This document shows positions 1 to 7,243 of a stretch of DNA of 21,137 nt, piece after piece. The position numbers and the translations under genes are program-made. The DNA is from a virus: the IMG/VR virus record IMGVR_UViG_3300046003_001393, positions 1 to 21,137 of that record, one strand, 5' to 3'. Position 1 is the stretch's first letter. Every line of letters begins with the position of its first letter. The notes beneath the pieces were generated by a model. That model was not told the DNA's origin. It saw only the letters and a list, made by a program, of their open reading frames with translations, and did not search any database.

Positions 1-3000
1 AGTTTCTGCCCTGCTTGACCACATTAAAAGTAGCTAGGGCTGCAATAACATCTATGGTAGTGCCGGTGCCTGATTCGCTAACTGGCACATCGGTATAAGT
101 TTCGGTGGTATCACCAAAAACAATTTCTGACCAAGTGGTAATAGTGGGAGTTGTAATTTCTTCTGCGGTATATACAGGAGCAGAAAATATCACTCTAGGT
201 TCTATTCTGTATGTGGTGTTGGTCAACAACGGCACTGTAGGCAGTTTGCCCGGAACCACGTGATCCCAACCAGGTTGGTCATCCGATTCTCTATACACCG
301 TTACCACTTTTGTCACATTATCGTAGGCCGTGATATAACCATACTGTCCTGTTCCAGCACCACTGGTAATAAGTATTCGCATTCCCAGATATTCAGCAAT
401 GCTATTAGCATCATTAGTAGCTATGGTTATGGTAAATGCATCTCCGCTCTGTGCATTATTCTGTACTATTACATAACCGCTGCCGCCTATTTCTTGTGCT
501 ATTTGAGTAGTACCTGCATTGGCATCAACTCGCCTTGCTTCAAATACAGCATCATCTCTAAACTCTTCAAAAATCACATCAGCATTGACGCCGGCGCCGG
601 CAAATGTCGCAGAAGCTGCTGTGTAATCTTGTCCAAAATTTGTCCATTCTAAAATCTGTATTTCATCAACAAAGTCCCCGGCAAAAGCAGCAGCCACTGA
701 GGCCTGATTGAATCTATTAAAAACTTTTGCAGTTGCTGGAATTTCTGTAGCATTGACACCATCTGCTATGGCGCCGTAGGTGCCGTAGGAGCAGTTGCCG
801 TTGGTGGCTCGTATAATGCCACCATCTTCGGCAAAATAACCAATATGACAATAATATGTGAATACTGAAACTAATTCTGCACGACCGTTGTTACGTACCC
901 AGGCGCCAATACCATCGCTGAGCACCTGTGTAAAGTCATTGCTGACTATGGATTTATTTCCCCCGTTGTGCAGAGCACCATCAATTTTTTGTCCAATACA
1001 TCCTGTGCCTATGGTTGTAACACCTTGAATGTAAGGTGATCGCGTGGTAATCCAAGTGGTGGAGTCTGCTGGCCCCCATCCTGGATCCAATGACACATAG
1101 GCTCCGCCTAGTGGCAGTTGATATAGATCAAAAGCCACAGGAGGGTTTAGCACAGAATCTAACCCTTTCAAAGTACAATTACGAATTCCAGTGGCGTTTC
1201 TCACATAGAACATGTCTTCACTAGTAGTGCAGCCTAGTATTTCATTTCTATAGTATCTTGCTCTCAACAGTGATTTATAATTTCCTGTGTAGATTATATC
1301 ATATTTCCAAGCATCTACATATCCAAAAATACTAAATCTCAATAGATCCTCATTAACAACATATGTGGGGTAAGTGGCCTGCAAGAAAGCTACAGCTTCA
1401 GCAATGATAAAATTCTTGTTGGCTTCTAGCTGCAACACAGTATTGGTATATTCCACAGATGTTATTGCAGTGTTGGTTCCTGTCATTGCAGGATTTGAAC
1501 CAGAACTGTTGATATAAAAATTAATATAAGAAATTATATTTGCAATCTTGCTTTGTATTGCTGTGGCAGCATCTTCGCTGGTAGTTATGCCTAAAAACAC
1601 TTGACTAACAGAATTTCCTGTAGACCTAGCTGCTACGTTGCCAGCTACCACTGCTTGAATAATTCCAGAAATTCTAGTTAACACAGCTATATGATATGGC
1701 CGATCGGCAGCAAGAATAACAGGACCTTGAGCTACTATTGAAGTGCTTCTTAATTCAGCTCCTAGTATCACTGTTCTAGGTGGCACAATGATCGGAGTTA
1801 ATTCTGTATATTCGCCTACTACTACTTTAATAGTTGTATGTCCGCTGTATCCATCATTGACCTGTTCACAGGCAAACCTAATAGATTTCCAAGGCAGAAA
1901 TTGACTAGTGCCTCTTTCTGGATCAGTATAGTCATCAACGCCGGAAATATCCACATATCTTACTCTTACCGAATCACCCCAGTATGCATATTCAACACTG
2001 CCTTCTTGATTTGCAATAACAACTTGAGCTTCTGTTCCGATTGGAACACTGGTTGCTCCAAAAGTACTGCCGTCGCCTACGTTTGTTCTTGAAGGTCCAA
2101 ATGTAAGTAGATCTCCACGCTGCGACATTCCTACTTCTGAGCCTGCCTGCAATACTAGATCCCAATAAACAAATCCAGAACCATTATCTCCTGGAAAATT
2201 TTCATTAGCAGCAACGTGTTCAAAATTGGCCTGATAGGTATTACCCAAATATACTATCACATCATTAAGGCTGTATGTTTGACCTGCTGTCCAATTGCCG
2301 CGCCATGCTTGACTTGTATTAATTAATTCCCAATTGCTGGTGTCAAGATAGTCTAATGAACTGCCGTCATTGCCTTGATCAGATACAGCTAGGTATAGAT
2401 TGCCGCCACGGCGAACTACGTCTCCTACTTTGTAATCTAGAGTTGAATTCCAAGTTCCTATGAAATTCACAGCCTTGGATAATATTTTCCAATTGACAAT
2501 ATCTTCTGTTGGATTGCCGACGGCATAGTTGTTGGCCACCGCTACATATAGATATCCGCCATGTCTAACAATATCACCAATTGCGTAATAGACAGCGTTG
2601 CTCCACGTCTGATAAAAATTTTGTCCAGGAAATTCTGTTACAAAATTTTCATTGGTAATATTTGTTAACGCAACATGACCTGTTATACAACGTAAAATAC
2701 TGCCACCATATTTTACAAGATCGTTGAGTCTGTATCTTGTGGTAGCGGTCCATGTTCCTCGGTATTCAATACCTTCGTAGTATACTTGCCATAATTCACC
2801 TACGCTGTCGTCTTCAGTGTCATTGTTTCCTATTTCTAAACCCAAGGCGGTGGTAGATGAAGTATGCCCTACAATACATCTATACACAATACCATTGTAT
2901 CTAACAACATCACCGATACCGTATCTCGTAGCAGGAGTCCATTCTAAGCGCCAATTGTCTGCTGATAGATACACAGCCCAATTGGATAGACTGGCATCAA

Positions 3001-3331
3001 ATGTTGATTGAGATGTATGACTGGTTACACATAGATATATCACGCCACCATATAATACAATATCACCCGAATCGTATAAAGTTGTAGAGGCCCATGCAGC
3101 TTTCCACTCATAGCCGTCGGTCATTTTCAACCAGGCTGGGGTTGGCTGTGTGTCATTTTGATTAGCAATATAGTTTTGGTCGGCTTCAAAAGTTGATGCA
3201 GTATGTTGTCGTAGGCATATCCAAGTACTGCCACCGTATCTTACTACATCGTCTTTATTATAGGTGGTTGAATCGGCCGCCCATTCGTCCTTCCATGTAT
3301 ATCTAATTCTACTGATTCTAAATTCTGCCAT
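1..3331 (-). CDS. Large virion surface protein: seven carbohydrate-binding-like repeats plus beta-helix (C-terminus off the window)
   Basis: An uninterrupted minus-strand frame runs from ATG at 3331 (GGAATAAATC before the start gives a usable Shine-Dalgarno sequence) to the left edge, at least 1110 residues with no stop. The first 390 residues hold seven repeats of the pattern W-x(5-6)-Y-x(2-3)-D-(V/I/L)-V-x-x-x-G-x-x-(Y/W), for example YSLNDVIVYLGNTY and YGIGDVVRYNGIVY. This resembles small chitin/cellulose-binding (CBM5/12-like) modules. Around residues 455-560 comes YVDISGVDDYTDPERGT, a predicted-pathway-like stretch (PWKSIRFACEQV) and IIVPPRTVILGAELRSTSI, the signature of a pectate-lyase-like right-handed beta-helix start. 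Later parts are glycine-, asparagine- and threonine-rich beta-type sequence. It is the last gene visible in the adhesion run, 13 nt after its neighbour. Inference: a tail fibre, tailspike or virion decoration protein that binds host glycans. No catalytic residues can be assigned. The frame is certain, the exact role is not. Confidence 0.85.
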   Translation of the reverse strand, partial: MAEFRISRIRYTWKDEWAADSTTYNKDDVVRYGGSTWICLRQHTASTFEADQNYIANQNDTQPTPAWLKMTDGYEWKAAWASTTLYDSGDIVLYGGVIYLCVTSHTSQSTFDASLSNWAVYLSADNWRLEWTPATRYGIGDVVRYNGIVYRCIVGHTSSTTALGLEIGNNDTEDDSVGELWQVYYEGIEYRGTWTATTRYRLNDLVKYGGSILRCITGHVALTNITNENFVTEFPGQNFYQTWSNAVYYAIGDIVRHGGYLYVAVANNYAVGNPTEDIVNWKILSKAVNFIGTWNSTLDYKVGDVVRRGGNLYLAVSDQGNDGSSLDYLDTSNWELINTSQAWRGNWTAGQTYSLNDVIVYLGNTYQANFEHVAANENFPGDNGSGFVYWDLVLQAGSEVGMSQRGDLLTFGPSRTNVGDGSTFGATSVPIGTEAQVVIANQEGSVEYAYWGDSVRVRYVDISGVDDYTDPERGTSQFLPWKSIRFACEQVNDGYSGHTTIKVVVGEYTELTPIIVPPRTVILGAELRSTSIVAQGPVILAADRPYHIAVLTRISGIIQAVVAGNVAARSTGNSVSQVFLGITTSEDAATAIQSKIANIISYINFYINSSGSNPAMTGTNTAITSVEYTNTVLQLEANKNFIIAEAVAFLQATYPTYVVNEDLLRFSIFGYVDAWKYDIIYTGNYKSLLRARYYRNEILGCTTSEDMFYVRNATGIRNCTLKGLDSVLNPPVAFDLYQLPLGGAYVSLDPGWGPADSTTWITTRSPYIQGVTTIGTGCIGQKIDGALHNGGNKSIVSNDFTQVLSDGIGAWVRNNGRAELVSVFTYYCHIGYFAEDGGIIRATNGNCSYGTYGAIADGVNATEIPATAKVFNRFNQASVAAAFAGDFVDEIQILEWTNFGQDYTAASATFAGAGVNADVIFEEFRDDAVFEARRVDANAGTTQIAQEIGGSGYVIVQNNAQSGDAFTITIATNDANSIAEYLGMRILITSGAGTGQYGYITAYDNVTKVVTVYRESDDQPGWDHVVPGKLPTVPLLTNTTYRIEPRVIFSAPVYTAEEITTPTITTWSEIVFGDTTETYTDVPVSESGTGTTIDVIAALATFNVVKQGRN
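2156..3295 (-). repeat. Seven tandem W-Y-GD-V-G-Y protein modules
   Basis: Within the large protein, repeat cores lie at about residues 13-44, 75-106, 127-156, 190-220, 239-283, 290-337 and 342-392. The first four end in C-x(3-4)-H-(T/V) (CLRQHT, CVTSHT, CIVGHT, CITGHV). The last three lose the cysteine, and the core of repeat 7 ends in FEHV. Linkers vary from a few to about 35 residues. The repeats are divergent at DNA level, so the duplication is old. Confidence 0.8.
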
Positions 3332-3344
3332 GATTTATTCCGTT

Positions 3345-3710
3345 TTAACTTGAATGACCTGTGGGATATGTATATCCCTGATTTATTCTCTGTGTTAATC
3401 TTCCCTGATTATCAACATAGTACAACATATTTCTGTTGTCCCAACGATATTGTGTCCATACCAAATTGTCATATTCTGTTTCGTGATCCGCTGTAATACC
3501 ATCAAAGTAGTCTATACCTGGTTCAAAATCTTCAAAATTTTCGTCGGGTGCTCCGGGTAAATTTAATTCAATACTGTCTTTGTCTTTGAGTTGGTCACTT
3601 CTATACAAAAATAATTCGCCGTCGCTGTTTCTACGCAGAGCATACCAATAGCGAGGACTATCACCTAGTGCTTCATCTGGACTTTGACCTAAATAATATG
3701 TACTTGGCAT
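3345..3710 (-). CDS. Small hypothetical virion-region protein (121 aa)
   Basis: The ATG at 3710 is preceded by AAGGAAAAATC, a good Shine-Dalgarno sequence at normal spacing. The stop lies 13 nt before the next gene. The protein is acidic and very rich in aromatic residues and Asp/Asn (RYWYALRRNSDGELFLY, ending QRINQGYTYPTGHSS). It has no signal peptide, membrane segment or coiled coil. I do not recognise a family. Its position between a small beta-sandwich-like protein and the giant repeat protein, in one tight minus-strand run, suggests a minor structural or fibre-associated component. That is inference from context only. Confidence 0.75.
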   Translation of the reverse strand: MPSTYYLGQSPDEALGDSPRYWYALRRNSDGELFLYRSDQLKDKDSIELNLPGAPDENFEDFEPGIDYFDGITADHETEYDNLVWTQYRWDNRNMLYYVDNQGRLTQRINQGYTYPTGHSS

Positions 3711-3719
3711 GATTTTTCC

Positions 3720-4052
3720 TTAAGATATTTCTACATAACTAATGACAGCATCTACGCTGTCTTCAGTGTCGCTGACTATTCGTAGGCCTGCTGTTTCCGG
3801 TAATATCAATTTTTCGCCTTGCGTAATAATTTTAGCTGTACTGTTGGGAGCAATTGTTAGACCACGCACATAATGTGCCTGGGTAGAGTTTTCATCTATA
3901 ACAAATATGTTGACCACCACAGTGTCATAATCTGTAATATTGGCTAGATTAAGACCTATAACAGTGACTCTAACTCCTGCATCTACTTGCAGCACATCTA
4001 CAGGTGTGGTTCCTATTTCGGTGTTTACTGCGTGTCTAAATAAGGTTGGCAT
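3720..4052 (-). CDS. Small beta-rich virion protein (110 aa), similar in design to the 116-aa product at 6884-7234
   Basis: The start ATG at 4052 follows AGGATAAAATT. The upstream gene ends 4 nt before this gene begins and the downstream gene starts 9 nt after it ends, so the genes are probably co-translated. The sequence is almost entirely beta-type (VDVLQVDAGVRVTVIGLNLAN, split by a loop, then VRGLTIAPNSTAKII). It shares the order of elements with the product of 6884-7234: an N-terminal TTxVxV strand, a 'V/S-x-LTI-(A/P)' strand and a late strand before the C-terminus. Inference: a small jelly-roll or Ig-like decoration or fibre-base protein. There is no catalytic motif. Confidence 0.75.
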   Translation of the reverse strand: MPTLFRHAVNTEIGTTPVDVLQVDAGVRVTVIGLNLANITDYDTVVVNIFVIDENSTQAHYVRGLTIAPNSTAKIITQGEKLILPETAGLRIVSDTEDSVDAVISYVEIS

Positions 4053-4056
4053 AATT

Positions 4057-5109
4057 TTATCCTAGCATCAGCGCATAAGTGGCTGCTATCTCGTTGGCTT
4101 GAATTTCTGAAACGGCTCCAGAAGCTCCTGCAGGTGATGCCCAGGTAATTCCGTCCCAAATTTCAAGAGCTTTTGAATTGGTATTGAAACGAGTCATGCC
4201 TAGTACTGCATAGGCTGTAGGCCTTTGAGCATCACTACCCACTGGAGGAACAAAACCGTTTGTACCTTGAATTTTAAAATATCCAGTGCCTGTTTGTGCA
4301 ATTTCAGTTACTGCATTAGAACTAAGATTAGTTATAACATTGTCTGCAATTCGAAAATTTCCCAGTCTAACACCGCCGGCACCATTGCCGTCAATAATTA
4401 TGTCTTGTCCTGTGGTGCTGGTAATTTCATTGTCTCTAAACATGAGATTACCAACATCCAGCATGGTAACATTTAACACATTAGTATACACGTTATTGAC
4501 GTAGACATTTCTCCAGCGATATAATCCAGATCCTAGATCTACTGTGTTGTCAGTTTGCGGAACTAGATCACTTTGAATGCTGGCATTAATAGTCACCGAA
4601 TCAGACAAGCTGTCTCCAATAACAATATTTCCGCCTATGGTTACATTTCCAGTGGCATTGATATTTCCAGTGACATCAAGATTACCTGTGATGTTGGTGT
4701 TACCGTAAATATCTATTATTCCTGTACCGTTGGCTCGTAGTTCTAAAGCACTGTTTGATACTTCTGTGGAAATGGTATTTCCCAAAATTTGAATGTCATC
4801 TACTACCAACCTAGCATTATAGATAGTTGGTTCAGCACCCGATGGTGCAAAAGTTATGGTACTGAGGTCGCTGCTGATGGTATTGCCGGTTACTGTGATG
4901 TTACCGATGTCAAATTGATTGGTTACTTCTAGATCAGTACTTTTGGTTGTGCCGTTGATGTCTAAGTCGTGCAGTGGGGAAGACTTGTTTACCCCAATTC
5001 GAGAGTTAACAACATCCAAATATAATAAGTCAGTCTCAAACGCTAGATCCACGCCATCCCTGACTAGATTAGGTTTAAGCATTTGACCGGAAATTCTTCC
5101 AATAGCCAT
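4057..5109 (-). CDS. Tail-fibre-like structural protein, paralogue of the product of 5230-6330 (350 aa)
   Basis: ATG at 5109 has a strong AAGGAG six nt upstream. The first 65 residues are nearly the same as those of the 366-aa neighbour: GRISG, then NL-x-RDG, DLAFETDLLYLDV and NSRIGVNK. The middle is a run of short beta repeats (NITGNLDVTGNINATGN) like those in phage fibre shafts. There follows TDNTVDLGSGLYRWRNVYVNN, a pattern seen just before fibre heads in many phages. Near the C-terminus is the module RFNTNSKALEIWDGITW, also found in two other genes here. No S74 intramolecular chaperone motif is visible. Likely a fibre or virion surface protein; the receptor is unknown. Confidence 0.85.
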   Translation of the reverse strand: MAIGRISGQMLKPNLVRDGVDLAFETDLLYLDVVNSRIGVNKSSPLHDLDINGTTKSTDLEVTNQFDIGNITVTGNTISSDLSTITFAPSGAEPTIYNARLVVDDIQILGNTISTEVSNSALELRANGTGIIDIYGNTNITGNLDVTGNINATGNVTIGGNIVIGDSLSDSVTINASIQSDLVPQTDNTVDLGSGLYRWRNVYVNNVYTNVLNVTMLDVGNLMFRDNEITSTTGQDIIIDGNGAGGVRLGNFRIADNVITNLSSNAVTEIAQTGTGYFKIQGTNGFVPPVGSDAQRPTAYAVLGMTRFNTNSKALEIWDGITWASPAGASGAVSEIQANEIAATYALMLG

Positions 5110-5178
5110 TAGCTCTCCTTAGACCCCGTGTTTCACGGTTAACCACCTTGCATTGCGGGTTTACCACAGTTTGACCAT

Positions 5179-5200
5179 ACAGAAAAAGACCTTTTTCTGT
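5179..5200 (-). promoter_or_regulatory. Stem-loop at the predicted mRNA 5' end
   Basis: A 9-bp perfect inverted repeat ACAGAAAAA / TTTTTCTGT encloses a 4-nt loop. It lies about 10 nt after the late octamer at 5210-5217, so a transcript from there would begin a few nt before the stem. It could protect the mRNA 5' end. Alternatively it is a weak terminator for the upstream gene. A second small hairpin (CCGTG-TTT-CACGG, 5126-5138 on the plus strand) lies just before the ribosome binding site of the 350-aa gene. The rest of the 120-nt gap 5110-5229 shows nothing else. Confidence 0.5.
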
Positions 5201-5209
5201 AATCAGTAG

Positions 5210-5217
5210 TATTTATA
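5210..5217 (-). promoter_or_regulatory. T4-type late promoter, perfect TATAAATA
   Basis: The minus strand reads TATAAATA exactly, 13-20 nt past the stop of the 366-aa gene and about 100 nt upstream of the 350-aa gene start. T4 late promoters consist of this octamer alone (read by gp55 and gp33 with the gp45 clamp), so no -35 box is expected. Its intergenic position supports it. Confidence 0.7.
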
Positions 5218-5229
5218 TCTTTTGGAAAA

Positions 5230-6330
5230 TTAACCTAGAATGAGACTGTATACGTTTCCTAAATCTTGCATCACCGGTACACTTATTGTTGCGCCACCAC
5301 CAGTTGATAATTGCCATACTGTTCCGTCATAGCACTCAATATATTCTAGATCAGTATTCCATCGAGTTTCGCCTTCTTCGGGACTAGCTCTTCTTTGATT
5401 TTGTGGAGTACCCGGAGCATACGCATCGTCACCTGTTCCTGCAGGTATTACAAAACCATTTGTGCCTTGATATTTTAAATAGCCTATTCCTGTGGATGTA
5501 ATAGTGATAGCAGAATTGTTAAGATTGGTAACTGTGTTGGCCTGCCACTGAGTACGTTCAATTGAGGTTATTCCAGTAAATGGTGTTATCCGAATATCAT
5601 CATTTGACTGCACACTGATAATTTGACCAGTAACTCCGTCCAGTCTCATTTGATCGCTGATAAGAACTGCCTGAGGCAGCACAAGATTAGCGTGTGTTAG
5701 ATCATCAGCTACGTGTAACTGACTCCAGCGTTTTGCTGATTGTCCTAGATCATAAGTGTTGTCTATGCCTGGGATAATGTCTTGTGTAAAATCTGGTGCT
5801 ACAACCACAACATCCAATGGACTATCGCCAACTATGATGTTGTCTCCTGCTGATAAATCTCCAGACAGAACTGTGTTACCTGTGATTGTTAGATTGCCTA
5901 GTATACTGGTTCTGCTTTGAATAATTACGGGACTAGATGCATTAGGATTAAGTACAACACTGCCGTTGGTTGTGTAATTTTTAATTACATTCCCATTGAT
6001 TTCAAGTTGTGCTGTTAGTACCCTGTCAAGATTAATAACTGCGCCTGCTCCGGCAGGACTTATATTAATGGCTCCTACAACCGTTGATATTGTGCCGTTG
6101 GCATTGAATATAAGATTGTCAAGTATTGCTTGATTGTCAACTATTAGATCTGTAGTTTTTACATATCCGTCGATATTAAGAGCAGTTGTTGGATTGTTTT
6201 TATTTACGCCGATGCGTGAATTTGTGACATCTAGATACAACAGGTCAGTTTCAAAAGCAAGATCCTCACCGGGATCTCTTTCTAAATTTGATGTTAGAAT
6301 TGGTCCGCTGATTCTACCTAGTTGTGTCAT
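5230..6330 (-). CDS. Tail-fibre-like structural protein, paralogue of the product of 4057-5109 (366 aa)
   Basis: ATG at 6330 follows the TAA of the upstream gene by 2 nt, and no clear Shine-Dalgarno sequence is visible. Its translation is therefore probably coupled to the upstream gene. The N-terminus (GRISG, DLAFETDLLYLDV, NSRIGVNK) repeats that of the 350-aa neighbour. The middle has the beta-shaft pattern LGNLTITGNTVLSGDLSAG and IDNTYDLGQSAKRWSQLHV. Near the C-terminus is TRWNTDLEYIECYDGTVW, the reused module. Both paralogues end in a short tail with Y-(A/S)-L-(M/I)-LG. Inferred role: part of a fibre or virion decoration, possibly forming mixed trimers with its paralogue. Confidence 0.85.
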   Translation of the reverse strand: MTQLGRISGPILTSNLERDPGEDLAFETDLLYLDVTNSRIGVNKNNPTTALNIDGYVKTTDLIVDNQAILDNLIFNANGTISTVVGAINISPAGAGAVINLDRVLTAQLEINGNVIKNYTTNGSVVLNPNASSPVIIQSRTSILGNLTITGNTVLSGDLSAGDNIIVGDSPLDVVVVAPDFTQDIIPGIDNTYDLGQSAKRWSQLHVADDLTHANLVLPQAVLISDQMRLDGVTGQIISVQSNDDIRITPFTGITSIERTQWQANTVTNLNNSAITITSTGIGYLKYQGTNGFVIPAGTGDDAYAPGTPQNQRRASPEEGETRWNTDLEYIECYDGTVWQLSTGGGATISVPVMQDLGNVYSLILG

Positions 6331-6332
6331 GA

Positions 6333-6887
6333 TTAATTGGCGTAACCGTAATACACCGTGACCGTTTTCCCAATAGGTACTGCATCAGAAAAACTTAGAT
6401 AGTTACCTGCAGGATATGCTATACCTCCCAAATAGCCTGTCGGACTGCTCAATCCTGCAGGATTAGTGACTATGGTAAAATTTGTGCCAGCAATCTGCCA
6501 AACATTTTCAACTAATACAATAATATTGTTGGCATTGGCCAAATAATCAGGAGCATAGGCAGTATTCAGTGGGCCAAATTTTGTTTCTACAAAATCACCA
6601 GGGCCTAGTCCTGACTGAATTATTGTATTGATTGCGGAACCTTTAACTGTTTCCCAAAAGCCTGCAATATAACATTCTAACTCATCCGTGGTGGTATTAT
6701 AGCGCAACATTCCGTTGGCGCCATTGGGCATTTCTACTCCGGACAGATTTGGTTGTTGTGCTGTTGTGCCTTTTGGCAGTCGCAGTCCTCCTACCCCATC
6801 CATGGTGTAACGACCATAGGGATTGACCTTAAGAGCATTGTCCTTGAGGCCAAATCTGCTGGTGTTTTGTGTTTTTAAAAATTTCAT
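6333..6887 (-). CDS. Virion/fibre-associated protein with the RYNT...W module (184 aa)
   Basis: The ATG overlaps the stop of the upstream gene by 4 nt (ATGA), so translation is coupled. The N-terminus is basic (MKFLKTQNTSRFGLK). Residues 25-85 contain YGRYTMDGVGGLRLPKGTT and MLRYNTTTDELECYIAGFW, the same short module found near the C-termini of the two paralogous fibre proteins. Here it is near the N-terminus, so it has moved as a unit. The C-terminal half is beta-rich (GKTVTVYYGYAN at the end). I infer a structural adaptor or fibre component. It is not an enzyme as far as can be seen. Confidence 0.8.
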   Translation of the reverse strand: MKFLKTQNTSRFGLKDNALKVNPYGRYTMDGVGGLRLPKGTTAQQPNLSGVEMPNGANGMLRYNTTTDELECYIAGFWETVKGSAINTIIQSGLGPGDFVETKFGPLNTAYAPDYLANANNIIVLVENVWQIAGTNFTIVTNPAGLSSPTGYLGGIAYPAGNYLSFSDAVPIGKTVTVYYGYAN

Positions 6888-7234
6888 ACTGGTAATGTGC
6901 TTACAGTTATAGTTAATAATCCACCGACTGCACCCGTGGAACTGGCCTGAGCCTGAACAGTATCTCCCGTGCTTAAAACTACTCTTTCTTCGCTGAAAAA
7001 AACTGTTTCACCTGCAGGTATTGTCAACTTGCTGACTATTCTTGTAGCTTCAGTACCGCCACCGCCACCATTTGGAACCAAATATAAATCTAAATCGCTA
7101 GCACGAGTGGTTTCGTTGGTAAGATCTACTGTTCCGGTGTTGCACACAATAATTGTGGTAATTGCATTGTTACCACTACTTGTGTAAACTGTGGTTAACC
7201 CTGTGGTTGTTAATCGTGTGTTTGCGATTGCCAT
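6884..7234 (-). CDS. Small beta-rich virion protein (116 aa)
   Basis: ATG at 7234 is preceded by AAGGATTACAA, a good ribosome binding site. The gene ends inside the start of the next one (ATGA). The protein is rich in Thr and Val, with beta-strand patterns (AITTIIVCNTGTVDL; VSKLTIPAGETVFFSEERVV) and a five-glycine loop (GGGGG) in the middle. Such proteins are common beside fibre genes in marine T4-like phages, but I know of no assigned function. It matches the design of the 110-aa product at 3720-4052 and may be an old duplicate of it. Confidence 0.78.
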   Translation of the reverse strand: MAIANTRLTTTGLTTVYTSSGNNAITTIIVCNTGTVDLTNETTRASDLDLYLVPNGGGGGTEATRIVSKLTIPAGETVFFSEERVVLSTGDTVQAQASSTGAVGGLLTITVSTLPV

Positions 7235-7243
7235 TTGTAATCC

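Noticed and set aside
260-652. Plus-strand open frame of 130 codons
   Set aside because: Lies fully inside the minus-strand giant protein frame (1-3331), which has repeats and good coding character. No ribosome binding site. Antisense shadow.
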